Assembly (NCBI RefSeq): GCF_040045035.1
Contig: NZ_JBDZDS010000002.1
Coordinates: 124,001 to 188,000 of the forward strand
DNA: 64,000 nucleotides
Direction of reading: 5' to 3'
Origin: Pseudaminobacter sp040045035
GTDB taxonomy: Bacteria; Pseudomonadota; Alphaproteobacteria; Rhizobiales; Rhizobiaceae
Position numbers and translations under genes: made by a program
Part shown: positions 51,431 to 61,029 of the stretch, one piece after another
Layout: every line of letters begins with the position of its first letter
Numbering within the stretch: the stretch's first letter is position 1
The notes under the pieces: generated by a model
What the model was told of the DNA's origin: nothing
Seen by the model: only the letters and a program-made list of their open reading frames with translations
Databases searched by the model: none

Positions 51431-54400
51431 ATGGCGAAAAAAAGCTCCACAACAAAAAACTTCGACCTCGACGTTGCCAAGGAACTTGAGGAAGCGCTCG
51501 ACTTCGACCTAGCCGCGGGCGCAGACGAGCTCGACATCGCCTCGTCAATGGAAGACCTGGAAGCGCAGATTTCCAAAGCCGCCGACGAGCTGGCACGCGA
51601 GAGCCGCGCCGAGAAGGCGGCCGCCCAGCCGGCGATCGCTCAGAAAGCAGCCCCCAAACCCGCCAATCAGCAGCCTGCCGCCGACCTGCGCCCGGTCGAG
51701 TCAGCACGCCCTGCCAGCTTTGCCGCAGCCAATGACGACCAGCAGAGGGACTATCGCACGCTTCTGAATGGCATCAACCGCCGCTCGTCCTCCAGCGTCT
51801 ACTGGGTGGTCGCGGTCCTCTCGCTGCTGTGGGTCGGCGGCGGCGTGCTGCTGGCCAACAAGCTCTTCAACCCTGGGCTCCTGGAAATCCGTTCCATCGA
51901 TCAGGTCCTGGCGCAGCCCTACCTGATCCTGCTCGGCGCGGCCACGCTCATGCCGATCATCCTTTTCTGGGCCTTTGCCTTGATGATTCGGCGCGCGCAG
52001 GACATGCGGCTGGCCGCGCAGTCGATGACCGAGGTGGCCTTCCGCCTCGCCGAGCCGGAAAATCTGGCCCAGGATCGCGTCATGACGGTTGGCCAGGCCG
52101 TTCGGCGTGAGGTCGCGGCCATGGGCGAAGGCATCGAGCGCACCCTCGCCCGCGCCGTCGAGCTGGAAACCCTGGTCCACACCGAGGTGAGCCAGATCGA
52201 GCGCTCCTATTCGGAGAATGAATCCCGCATCCGCTCGCTCGTCGACGGGCTCGGCAACGAGCGCGAAGCAGTCATCACCCATGCCGAGCGCGTGCGTGCC
52301 TCGATCAGCGGCGCGCATGAAACGCTGCGCGACGAACTCGATTCGGCTGGCGACATCATCCGCCAGAACATCCTCAATGCCTCGACCAAGCTGTCGATGA
52401 CGATCACCAATTCCGGCGACTCTCTGATCGACCGGATTCACGAGAGCGGCTCGTCGATCTTCGATTCGATCGACCAGCGCCTCGACACCATCGGCGACCG
52501 CATCACGACATCGGGCGAAGCTTTCGCCAGCCTGCTCGACACCCGAATCGCCAAGCTCACGCAGAGCACGGACGACATGACGCGTTCGCTGTCGGAGCTG
52601 CTGGACGACCGCACCGCCGGCATGGTCTCGCTGCTGGGCAGCGCCGCCCGCACGCTCAATGCCGATTTCGAAACGAGCCTGAAGGGCATTGAACGCACCT
52701 TGGCCGAACGCGGCCAAGAGCTGATCAGCGAATTCCAGACCCGCGCCGAAGCGCTCGACACCGGAACCCAGAAGCTCAACGCCGCGCTCGAGGCGCGTGC
52801 GCGCCAGATCAACGAGACCCTTGTCGACCGCGCCCGCGAGATCGCCACGACCTTCACCGAGGGCAACCAGAACCTCTCGGCCATGATCGAACAGGGCCGC
52901 GCCAAGATCGGTGCCGAAATGGCCGACATGGTCATGTCGACCTCCTCCATGCTGGAGGCCCGCGCCAGCGATTTCGCCGGCCGTCTCGAATCGACGCGTC
53001 ACATCGTCTCCAACGCCTTCGACGCCGACCTGCAGAAGCTTGCCGAGGCGCGGCAGAGCATCGACGAAGCCGTCGACGTGCATGCCAGCCGGTTCGCCGA
53101 AACCAGCGACCGCATCGCCTCCTCGCTGCAGGCGGACCTCGCCAAGTTCGAGGAAAGCCGCGCCGGCATCGACGAGGCTGTCAGCTTGCAGGTGCTGAAG
53201 CTGGCCGAGGGTCGCACTCTGATCTCGCGGGCACTCGACGAGGATCTGCGCAAGATCAACGAATCGCGCGCCACCATCGACGCCTCGCTCGGCGATCATC
53301 TGGAACGGCTGGCCGAGAGCCGCGCCAACCTCGCCCGCGCCCTGACGGAAGATTCGGACAAGCTCACGCAGGCACGCGCGGGCATCGACGACATGGTCAC
53401 CAACCACGTCGGCAAGCTCAGCGAAGGTCGCAACATCCTCTCGCGCGCCCTCGAAGCCGACCTCGGCAAGCTCGCCGACAGCCGGGCAGAGATCGACAAT
53501 CTCGTGGCCAGCCAGGTCGAGAAGATCGCCGAAGGCCGCGGCGTCCTTTCGCGCGCTCTCGAAGCCGATCTCGAAAAGATCGCGGACAGCCGTTCCACCA
53601 TCGACCATCTGGTCGACGGGCAGATCGAGAAGCTCGAGCAGGGCCGCGAGCGCCTGACCCGCGCGCTCGAGGACGACCTGAACAAGCTCGCCGAGAGCCG
53701 GTCGAGCATCGACGGGCTGGTCGCCGGCCAGGTCGAAAAGCTGGCCGAGGGCCGTGACATCCTCAAGCGTGCCCTCGAGGCCGATCTCAACAAGCTGGCC
53801 CATAGCCGCGCCGACATCGACGGGCTGGTCGCGGGCCAGGTCGAGAAGCTGGCCGAGGGCCGTGACATCCTCACGCGTGCCCTCGAGGCCGATCTCAACA
53901 AGCTCGCCGAGAGCCGGTCGAGCATCGACGGGCTGGTCGCCGGCCAGGTCGAGAAGCTCGCCGAGGGCCGCGACATCCTCAAGCGCGCCCTTGAAACCGA
54001 TCTCGATAAGCTGGCTCAGAGCCGCGCCGAGATCGACGGCATGGTCACCAGCCAGGTGGAAAGGTTCACCGAGGGTCGCGAGCGTCTGACGCGTGCGCTT
54101 GAGGACGACCTGAACAAGCTGGCCGAAAGCCGCTCAAGCATAGACGGACTCGTCGCCGGACAGGTCGAGAAGCTCGCTGAAGGCCGCAACATCTTGCGGC
54201 GCGCGCTGGAGCAGGATCTGGCCAGCATCGACGCCATGGTCAACAGCCACGCGGAGAAGTTCAACGAGAGCCGGCGCATGCTGACGCTCTCGCTCGAGGA
54301 GGACCTCAACAAGCTGGCCGAGAGCCACACCACGCTCGACGGCGTCGTCACCGGCCAGGTTGAGCGCCTCGCCCACGGCCGTGACATACTCACCCGCGCG

Positions 54401-57400
54401 CTCGAAGCCGACATCGCCAGCATCGAAGGCCTCATCGCCGCTCAGGCAGACAAGCTTGTCGAAGGTCGCAAGATCCTGTCGCGGGCGCTGGAGGCGGATG
54501 TCGCCAGCATCGACGGTCTCGTCGCCGGCCAGGCCGAGAAGGTCGGCGAAAGCCGCAGCGTGCTCACCCGCGCACTCGAAGCCGACATCGCCAACATCGA
54601 AGGCCTCATCGCCAGCCAGAACCGGCGCCTGGAAGAAGGCCGCGCCATGCTGGCCCGCACGCTGGAAGAAGACCTGCAGAAGCTGGCCGAAAGCCGCTCC
54701 GGCATCGACGGACTGGTCGCCGGCCAGGTCGAGAAGCTGGCCGAGGGCCGCGACATTCTGAGGCGCGCGCTGGAGGCCGATCTCCAGAAGCTGGCCGACT
54801 CGCGTTCGCAGGTCGATGGACTGGTCGCCGGCCAGGTCGCCAAGATGGTCGAAGGCCGCAACGCTCTCACCCAGGCACTCGAGGCCGACCTGCAGAAGAT
54901 CGCCGAGAGCCGCACTGGCGTCGACGACATCATTGCTGCCCACATCGGCAAGCTCGCCGAGGGCCGCGACATGCTTACCCGCGCCCTTGACGACGACCTG
55001 GTGCGCCTCGCCGAGACCCGCCGGGACATCGACGATGCCGTCTCGACGCACATCCAGATCATCGCCGACAAGCGCATCGACATCTCCGAGGCCCTCGCCT
55101 CTGACGTCGAGAAGATCGAGGACGCCTTCCGCCGCCAGACGGGCGTCATCGAAGAGCGCACGAGCACCATGGAGCGCGCGCTGACGCTGGGCGTCGACAA
55201 TGTGCGGACAGTGCTCGAAAACAGCGCCGTCGTCGTGGCCGGCTCGCTGCGCGAGAAGGTCCTGGAGGTTACCGCCGCGCTCAACGAAGAAGCCGGCCGG
55301 GCCTTCACCGACGCCGACCGCCAGATCGCGGAGCGCGCCGAACAGACCTCGGCCGCCCTGCTGGCTCGGGCCGACGACATCACCCGCGCCTTCGAGCAGG
55401 CCGACAGCCGTCTGGCCGCCCGCGCCCAGGAAACCTCCGGAACGCTCATCGCGCACGCCGAGCAGACCGCAGAGGCGATCGCAGCACGCGCCGGCGACCT
55501 TGTCCGCACCTTTGACGACGCCGACCAGAAGCTTGTTGCCCGCGCGGTCGAGACCGCGAACTCGCTGGCCGTTCGCGCCGGCGACATCCTGCGCAACTTC
55601 GAGAGCGCCGATCAGCGCCTGAGCCAGCGCATCGGCGAATCGGCCGAGGCGCTTGCCGCCCGCGCCGCCGAGCTTGGCCGCATCTTCGATGCCGCCGACC
55701 AGCAGTTCGTCTCGCGCATTGCCGACGGCGCCACCACGCTGGGCGCACGCGCCGTCGAGATCGTCCGCAACTTCGAGGCGGCCGACGAGCGGCTCGCGGC
55801 CCGCGCCAATGAAACGGCCGACGCGCTTGCCGGACGTGCAGCCGAGATCGGTCAGGTCTTCGAGAATGCCGATCAGCGCATCGCAGCACGCGTCAGCGAA
55901 AGCGCCGAGGCGCTTGCCGGACGTGCAGCCGAGATTGGCCAGGTCTTCGAGAATGCCGATCAGCGCATCGCCGCCCGTGTTGCCGACAGCGCGTCGGTCA
56001 TCGGCTCGCAGGTATCCGGCATTGCCAGCACGCTATCCGAGACCGAGCAGCGTGTGGTTGCCCGTGCCCAGCAGACTTCGGCGGAACTGGATGCGCGCGC
56101 CAAGGCGATCGAGGACACGCTCGCGGGCGCGGACCAGCGCTTCGCCGCCGGTATCGACGCCGCTGCGGCTCGCGTCGACGAGCATGTCGCGCGGGCGGAA
56201 GGCCGCCTTGCTTCCAGCGCCGAAAACGTCGGCCAAAAGCTCAGCGAGCAGGTTTCGCAGGCCGAGACCCAGCTTGTCGCCCGCGCCAACACGATTGCGG
56301 AAACCTTCACCGCCGTCAGCCAGCATATCGGCCAGAGCACCAACGAAGCAGCCCGCACCATCGGCGCCAACACCCGCGAACTGAACGCTATGCTGGCCGA
56401 GCGTTCCGCCGAGATCACCAAGATCCTCGACGAGAATGCCCGCCCGCTGGTCGACCGCTTCGCTGAAAGCGGCGACGAGCTGCAGCGCGGTCTTGAGCAG
56501 GCCACGCAGCGTGCGACCGAGCGGCTGCGTACGGAAAACGCGGCCCTGGTCAATGCACTGGCCACCCGCACTGCAGAGACACTGTCTGCGGTCGAAGGCG
56601 CGCGCAGCTCCCTCGCCGAGGGCGTCAGCGACCTGATCGGCCGGCTTTCGACCTCCAGCTCGCAGCTCAACGACCTGATCGAAAAGGCGGCGTCGAACCT
56701 GGCCAATGTCGACGAGCGTCTCGCCGGCAGCACGCAAAGCTTCGCCGCGACCACCGAGAAGGCGGCGCAGACCTTCGCAAGCTCGGCTCGCCTGGTGGAT
56801 TCGAACACGACCCGCCTCACCGAGCTGTCCTCCAACACGCTGAAGGAAGTGGCGTCCATCGCCACCCGCTTCGACGAGCACAGCCGTCTTCTGACGAGCG
56901 CGTCGGAACTGCTCGGCTCTGCCCAGAGCAATCTGGAGCACACGCTCGAGCGTCAGTCCTCGCTCGACGATCTGGCGGTCGGTCTGGTCAAGAAGTCGGA
57001 AGACCTGGAGCGTATCATGCGCTCGTTCGAGGATCTCGTCGGCAAGGCGCTCGAAAAGGCCGAAGGCCGCACCATCGCCTCCACCGACAAGATCCGCAAC
57101 GCGATCACCGAGGTCGTTGAATCGGCCACCAAGCGCTTCGCCGACGCCACCGAGGACATGCGGCGCACGGCAAGCTCCATCAAGAACGACCTCGACGCGA
57201 CCCGCGCCGAACTCAAGAAGGGCGTGCTCGACATGCCCGAAGAGGCAAAGCAGTCGACAACCGCGATGCGCCGTGCCGTGACCGAGCAGATCAACGCTCT
57301 CAAGGAACTGTCCGAGATCGTCGCCAAGTCCGGTCGTACCGTGGACGTGGCGGAGCGCGCGCCCCAGCCCCGCGCCGCCGAGCCGCGCCGCGCCGCGCCG

Positions 57401-57952
57401 CAGCCGGCGCCTCAGCTGCCGCAGGCCGGCGATCTCGCGCTGCGCGGTACGCTCGATGTCGATGCACGGCCGCGCGAAGGCGCAACCCGTGCTCAGCCTG
57501 GCGGGTGGGTGCGCGACCTGCTCACCGGCGCGTCCCGCGAGGACAATGCGCGCAAGGGACCGGCCGCGGAAGCGCCGCGCCCCGCCGCCCCCGCGCGCTC
57601 CCCGGCCCATGTCGTCGAATCGCTGAACTCGCTTTCGGTCGACATCGCCCGCGCGATCGACCACGACGCCTCGATCGAGCTGTGGAACCGCTATCGCCGC
57701 GGAGAACGCGACGTCTTCACGCGCCGCCTCTACACGCTCAAGGGCCAGCAGACCTTCGACGAGATCCGTCGCAAGTTCCAGGCCGACGGCGAGTTCCGTG
57801 CCGCCGTGGACCGCTACTGCGACGACTTCGAGAAGCTGCTGAAGGACGTCTCGCGCAACGACCACGACAACGTCATGTCGCAGACCTACCTGTCCTCCGA
57901 CACGGGCAAGGTCTACACGATGTTGGCCCATGCCAGCGGGCGCCTGCGGTAA
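51431..57952 (+). CDS. gpr: Giant membrane-anchored apolipoprotein-like repeat protein, GPR (growth pole ring) type
   Basis: A 2173-residue protein. The acidic N-terminus (1-120) is followed by two membrane segments (about 122-145 and 163-186). An enormous helical cytoplasmic or periplasmic part comes next, and a conserved C-terminus (about 2065-2173, SLNSLSVDIARAIDHDASIEL, QTYLSSDTGKVYTMLAHASG). Field one (about 530-1235) is built of 36-residue units of the type AEGRDILxRALEADLxKLAESR, with four 29-residue units near 54205-54660. Field two (about 1314-1580) has 29-residue units (RAAEIGQVFENADQRIAARV). Size, anchoring and repeats match GPR, which forms the ring at the growing pole of Agrobacterium. 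The match is by recognition, not alignment. ATG 51431 has only a poor ribosome site. Confidence 0.8.
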   Translation: MAKKSSTTKNFDLDVAKELEEALDFDLAAGADELDIASSMEDLEAQISKAADELARESRAEKAAAQPAIAQKAAPKPANQQPAADLRPVESARPASFAAANDDQQRDYRTLLNGINRRSSSSVYWVVAVLSLLWVGGGVLLANKLFNPGLLEIRSIDQVLAQPYLILLGAATLMPIILFWAFALMIRRAQDMRLAAQSMTEVAFRLAEPENLAQDRVMTVGQAVRREVAAMGEGIERTLARAVELETLVHTEVSQIERSYSENESRIRSLVDGLGNEREAVITHAERVRASISGAHETLRDELDSAGDIIRQNILNASTKLSMTITNSGDSLIDRIHESGSSIFDSIDQRLDTIGDRITTSGEAFASLLDTRIAKLTQSTDDMTRSLSELLDDRTAGMVSLLGSAARTLNADFETSLKGIERTLAERGQELISEFQTRAEALDTGTQKLNAALEARARQINETLVDRAREIATTFTEGNQNLSAMIEQGRAKIGAEMADMVMSTSSMLEARASDFAGRLESTRHIVSNAFDADLQKLAEARQSIDEAVDVHASRFAETSDRIASSLQADLAKFEESRAGIDEAVSLQVLKLAEGRTLISRALDEDLRKINESRATIDASLGDHLERLAESRANLARALTEDSDKLTQARAGIDDMVTNHVGKLSEGRNILSRALEADLGKLADSRAEIDNLVASQVEKIAEGRGVLSRALEADLEKIADSRSTIDHLVDGQIEKLEQGRERLTRALEDDLNKLAESRSSIDGLVAGQVEKLAEGRDILKRALEADLNKLAHSRADIDGLVAGQVEKLAEGRDILTRALEADLNKLAESRSSIDGLVAGQVEKLAEGRDILKRALETDLDKLAQSRAEIDGMVTSQVERFTEGRERLTRALEDDLNKLAESRSSIDGLVAGQVEKLAEGRNILRRALEQDLASIDAMVNSHAEKFNESRRMLTLSLEEDLNKLAESHTTLDGVVTGQVERLAHGRDILTRALEADIASIEGLIAAQADKLVEGRKILSRALEADVASIDGLVAGQAEKVGESRSVLTRALEADIANIEGLIASQNRRLEEGRAMLARTLEEDLQKLAESRSGIDGLVAGQVEKLAEGRDILRRALEADLQKLADSRSQVDGLVAGQVAKMVEGRNALTQALEADLQKIAESRTGVDDIIAAHIGKLAEGRDMLTRALDDDLVRLAETRRDIDDAVSTHIQIIADKRIDISEALASDVEKIEDAFRRQTGVIEERTSTMERALTLGVDNVRTVLENSAVVVAGSLREKVLEVTAALNEEAGRAFTDADRQIAERAEQTSAALLARADDITRAFEQADSRLAARAQETSGTLIAHAEQTAEAIAARAGDLVRTFDDADQKLVARAVETANSLAVRAGDILRNFESADQRLSQRIGESAEALAARAAELGRIFDAADQQFVSRIADGATTLGARAVEIVRNFEAADERLAARANETADALAGRAAEIGQVFENADQRIAARVSESAEALAGRAAEIGQVFENADQRIAARVADSASVIGSQVSGIASTLSETEQRVVARAQQTSAELDARAKAIEDTLAGADQRFAAGIDAAAARVDEHVARAEGRLASSAENVGQKLSEQVSQAETQLVARANTIAETFTAVSQHIGQSTNEAARTIGANTRELNAMLAERSAEITKILDENARPLVDRFAESGDELQRGLEQATQRATERLRTENAALVNALATRTAETLSAVEGARSSLAEGVSDLIGRLSTSSSQLNDLIEKAASNLANVDERLAGSTQSFAATTEKAAQTFASSARLVDSNTTRLTELSSNTLKEVASIATRFDEHSRLLTSASELLGSAQSNLEHTLERQSSLDDLAVGLVKKSEDLERIMRSFEDLVGKALEKAEGRTIASTDKIRNAITEVVESATKRFADATEDMRRTASSIKNDLDATRAELKKGVLDMPEEAKQSTTAMRRAVTEQINALKELSEIVAKSGRTVDVAERAPQPRAAEPRRAAPQPAPQLPQAGDLALRGTLDVDARPREGATRAQPGGWVRDLLTGASREDNARKGPAAEAPRPAAPARSPAHVVESLNSLSVDIARAIDHDASIELWNRYRRGERDVFTRRLYTLKGQQTFDEIRRKFQADGEFRAAVDRYCDDFEKLLKDVSRNDHDNVMSQTYLSSDTGKVYTMLAHASGRLR
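53015..55120 (+). repeat. 108-bp (36-codon) repeat field in the GPR-like gene
   Basis: About eighteen units of 108 bp encode degenerate 36-residue helical repeats. Several neighbouring units are almost identical in DNA, for example the blocks near 53680, 53896 and 54108. Four units near 54205-54660 are 87 bp long, lacking one heptad of codons. Confidence 0.85.
55370..56170 (+). repeat. 87-bp (29-codon) repeat field in the GPR-like gene
   Basis: Nine to ten units of 87 bp encode the second helical array. The units beginning near 55826 and 55913 are nearly identical over about 65 bases, differing at a few positions. Confidence 0.85.
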
Positions 57953-57974
57953 GGCAGGCCACCATCCGGAAACA

Positions 57975-58001
57975 AAAAAGGCGGGAATTTCCCGCCTTTT
58001 T
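57975..58001. terminator. Bidirectional terminator between the GPR-like gene and the Mla operon
   Basis: AAAAAGGCGGGA (57975-57986) pairs with TCCCGCCTTTTT (57990-58001). T5 on each strand ends the giant gene on the plus strand and the Mla operon on the minus strand. Confidence 0.92.
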
Positions 58002-58129
58002 CTTTGCCCGGCAATTTTTCTGTATGGCGATCAGAGAGCTTCGAATTGGCCGCAAAGCGCTCTGACGAGCGGATGCGCTGCGCAAGCGAAGCCCCGCCTC
58101 CGCAGGAACTTCCCCATCGAACTCTCGGG

Positions 58130-58723
58130 TCAGATCGTCGTTTCGGTCCACTTGACGATTTCGAGCGCGGCAAGCCCGAAGGCCCGGTCCAGCGCCCGCG
58201 TGTAGACATCGTTGCCGCTGCCGGAAACCGGCGAACTGGCCCGGAAGCTGCGCGACGCCTTCACCTCGCCATTGCGATCGTTGAGCAGGCGCACGAAAAG
58301 CTCGACCTGGGCGCTGCGGCTGCCGTCGACATAAACCTCGAAGGCGCGAACCTCGGCGATGACCTGGTAGTCGATCGCCAGCCCCTCGCCAGGCAAGCCG
58401 ACGCCGGAGAAGGCGCCCGAGTGCTGGAACGTCTCGGCCAGTCGCGCCTGCACGACGCGCGGCAGCCGATCCGCCCACTGCGCCCCCTTCAGATATTCGA
58501 TGACGCCCGATGTGCGCTTGATGACGATGCTCTGGCCATCGAGGATCTTCAGCGCGGAAGGCTCGGCGATCAGGATCTGCATGCGTCTCTTCGTCGGCTT
58601 CGCCTCAGGCGAAGGCGCCGACAATTCGTAGGTATCAAGAGGCTCCGATTTGCCAAACAGGGCGCAGCCAGACAGTGACAGCGCGACAACGGCAATCCCC
58701 GACATCAATTGAAGCGTCTTCAC
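58130..58723 (-). CDS. ABC-type intermembrane transport auxiliary lipoprotein (PqiC/YmbA-like)
   Basis: A 197-residue outer-membrane-type lipoprotein. Lipobox SLSGC is followed by LDTYELSAPSP, the start of the ABC_trans_aux domain. IEYLKGAQWADRLPRVVQARLAETFQ is the family core. It is thought to receive lipid from MCE tunnels at the outer membrane. GTG 58723 with GGGATTTAC upstream is chosen; ATG 58705 is an alternative. It ends the operon mlaE-mlaF-mlaD-lipoprotein and replaces MlaC in this type of locus. Confidence 0.85.
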   Translation of the reverse strand: MKTLQLMSGIAVVALSLSGCALFGKSEPLDTYELSAPSPEAKPTKRRMQILIAEPSALKILDGQSIVIKRTSGVIEYLKGAQWADRLPRVVQARLAETFQHSGAFSGVGLPGEGLAIDYQVIAEVRAFEVYVDGSRSAQVELFVRLLNDRNGEVKASRSFRASSPVSGSGNDVYTRALDRAFGLAALEIVKWTETTI

Positions 58724-58814
58724 CGTAAATCCCGTCCCCAAGATCCCAACTTCCAGCAAAGCTGGCGGTCTTCCCTCTCCACGAACGCCTTCTTCGAATG
58801 GGCGTCCGCCAATG

Positions 58815-60188
58815 TCAACGCCGCGCCCGTCCGTCATATTCGCGAACGGTTCCCTCTCCACCGGTAAGGATGCGCTGCGGATTACGCTCCAGATCGGTGA
58901 TCGCCTGCTCGATGCGCGTTATCGCACGGCGACCGTCACGCACAAAGGATTCCACGTCTTTCAGGCCAGGTCCCGTAAACTGCTGCACCCCGTTCAGGAT
59001 CGTGCCTAGGCGGGCATTGAGCGTGTCGGCGACCTGATGGAACGCCTTCAACGTCTCGCTGGCTTCTGCCATCAAGCCAACCGTTTGGTTCGAACCAAGC
59101 AACTGGTCAACCTTGAGCAGAATGCCCTCGATGCGAGTCGAGGCCGAGTTCAGGCGATGGGCAAACTCGGTTGCATCGCCGATCATGCGGTCGATGTCGC
59201 CGGAGCGGTCCCTGAACTTCTCCGTGACCTTGGCCACATCGCTGGCCGCACTCTTTGCATCGCGGCTGGCGGCCTCGAAATTGCCTAGCGAAGTGCGCAC
59301 AGACTCGGGATTGATGCTGTCCAGGATGCCGTCGACCTTGGTCAGCGTAGTGCTGCCCTGCTGGGCGAAACCGTTGACGGAACCGACGGCCTTCTGGACG
59401 CCGGCGATGATCTTGTCGAATTCCTTGCTGTTCTCGCTCAGGTCCCGTGTGAACTTCTGGACGTTGGTGACTATCTCCCCGACTTTTTCCTTATCGACGG
59501 ACTTCAGCAGCTCCTCGGCAGACGCCAGAGTGCTGTCAAGCCTGCCGGAAACCTTGCCCAGTTCATCCGAAAGCTTGCCTACGTTTTCCAGGAACTTGTC
59601 GACGCCTTCCGCATTGCGCCCGAGCGCATCGGAGAATTTCTCGACATTGGACACGGTGTTGGTGAGCGGGACACGAACGTCGTGCATGAACCCCTCAAGT
59701 TGGCTCAGCACGGCGTCGGCGCGTTTGAAAATATCCTGCGCGCTCTGCAGCAAGTTGGATACGGCGGAGGGACTCGCCGTTATCTCCGCGACCTTGCCCT
59801 GCGCTTCGGCCTCGTCGAACAGGTTCACCTCGTTGGGATTGCCGCCCTTGAGCTCGATATTGGCCTGGCCGGTCAGGCCGGTCAGGCCAATGTCGGCCTG
59901 GGTCGACTTGGTGATAGGCGTCAACCGGTCGATCTCGGTGTCGGCGATCGCCACGCTCGGGTTCTGGACATCGATGAAGACGCGCCGCACGTCGCCGACC
60001 TTGACGCCGTTGAACAACACCGCACTACCGCGCCCAAGGCCGGAAGCCGACCCCGGAATGCGCACGCGCAGCAGTGCCGTCTCGCCCCTCTCGCCGATCG
60101 CCGCCGTCCAGTAGACGAAGGCAAAAGCGGAAAGGATCGCAAGGAGCGTGAAAATTCCGACGATTACGTAGTTGGCCCTGGTTTCCAT
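58815..60188 (-). CDS. mlaD: MCE/MlaD-family lipid-binding protein
   Basis: Inner-membrane anchored periplasmic protein of 457 residues. A membrane segment near residues 7-29 (YVIVGIFTLLAILSAFAFVYW) precedes a single MCE domain (about 38-120, VRIPGSASGLGRGSAVLFNGVKVG). A long helical extension follows (about 140-430), longer than in E. coli MlaD (183 residues), which could form a tunnel or needle as in other MCE proteins. It is the third gene of the operon. Confidence 0.9.
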   Translation of the reverse strand: METRANYVIVGIFTLLAILSAFAFVYWTAAIGERGETALLRVRIPGSASGLGRGSAVLFNGVKVGDVRRVFIDVQNPSVAIADTEIDRLTPITKSTQADIGLTGLTGQANIELKGGNPNEVNLFDEAEAQGKVAEITASPSAVSNLLQSAQDIFKRADAVLSQLEGFMHDVRVPLTNTVSNVEKFSDALGRNAEGVDKFLENVGKLSDELGKVSGRLDSTLASAEELLKSVDKEKVGEIVTNVQKFTRDLSENSKEFDKIIAGVQKAVGSVNGFAQQGSTTLTKVDGILDSINPESVRTSLGNFEAASRDAKSAASDVAKVTEKFRDRSGDIDRMIGDATEFAHRLNSASTRIEGILLKVDQLLGSNQTVGLMAEASETLKAFHQVADTLNARLGTILNGVQQFTGPGLKDVESFVRDGRRAITRIEQAITDLERNPQRILTGGEGTVREYDGRARR

Positions 60189-60202
60189 TCGCGACTTTTA
60201 TT

Positions 60203-61021
60203 CTATCCCCTGGCAGATAAATCTATCTGCCGTGCACGCTTGCCGCGGAAGTAAGACTTTACCCAAGGCTCTTCGCTGGCAAGCATGTTTTCGATCGTGC
60301 CTTCGATAAGCACTCTTTTCTTGCCGAGAACGGCAATTCGGTCACACACAGTAAACAGACTGTCGAGATCGTGCGTCACCATGTAGACAGTCAACCCCAT
60401 CGTGTCCCGCAGCTTCGACACAAGCTCATCGAACTCGGCGGCGCCTATCGGGTCGAGCCCCGAAGTCGGCTCGTCGAGAAAGACGAGATCCGGGTCGAGC
60501 GCTAGTGCACGCGCCAGCGCGGCGCGCTTGATCATGCCGCCCGAGAGCTCCGATGGGAACTTTTGGGCCGCATCGCGCGGAAGACCGACCAACTCCACCT
60601 TCAGCAGCGCAAGCTCGTCCATCAACCTTTTCGGCAGGTCGAGATATTCGCGCATCGGAACCTGAACGTTCTCCAGCACAGTCAAGGAGGAAAACAAGGC
60701 GCCGTGCTGGAAAAGAACCCCGAGCCGCATGTCCAGGCGCATACGCTCGGCCTCGCTGGCCTTGTCGACATCGATGCCGAACAGCCTGATCGTGCCGGAG
60801 CGTTTCTTGGTCAGACCGAGAACGGTCCGCAGCAGAACCGACTTGCCGGCGCCGGACGCCCCGACGAAACCGAGAATCTCGCCGCGCTGAATATCCAGAG
60901 ACAGGTTTTCGAGCACGATGTTGTCGCCGAAAGCGACTGTGACGCCGTGCGCCTCCAGGACGATTTCGTCGTGCTGGCGGGCATCGCCGTTGATCTGAGC
61001 TATCGAGGTTCCGCCAACCAT
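60203..61021 (-). CDS. mlaF: MlaF-type ABC ATPase for phospholipid transport
   Basis: ATPase of 272 residues driving the MCE system. Walker A is VGASGAGKSVLL, the signature is ELSGGMIKRAALARA, and Walker B is LVFLDEPTSGLDP. The C-terminal region YFRGKRARQIDLSARG extends as in MlaF. The start at ATG 61021 is near the mlaE stop (8 bp). Confidence 0.93.
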   Translation of the reverse strand: MVGGTSIAQINGDARQHDEIVLEAHGVTVAFGDNIVLENLSLDIQRGEILGFVGASGAGKSVLLRTVLGLTKKRSGTIRLFGIDVDKASEAERMRLDMRLGVLFQHGALFSSLTVLENVQVPMREYLDLPKRLMDELALLKVELVGLPRDAAQKFPSELSGGMIKRAALARALALDPDLVFLDEPTSGLDPIGAAEFDELVSKLRDTMGLTVYMVTHDLDSLFTVCDRIAVLGKKRVLIEGTIENMLASEEPWVKSYFRGKRARQIDLSARG

Positions 61022-61029
61022 AGCCCGCC

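Noticed and set aside
51701..53803. A 700-codon open frame on the minus strand inside the giant repeat gene
   Set aside because: It mirrors the codon bias of the plus-strand gene, lacks any recognisable domain and has no ribosome site. High GC and repeats produce such antisense frames.
53015..56170. CRISPR-like or satellite repeats
   Set aside because: The repeats are continuous coding units with no spacers, in frame with the surrounding protein.
56033..57931. A 632-codon minus-strand frame in the same gene
   Set aside because: Same reason: shadow of the biased coding strand, with glycine/arginine-rich low-complexity content.
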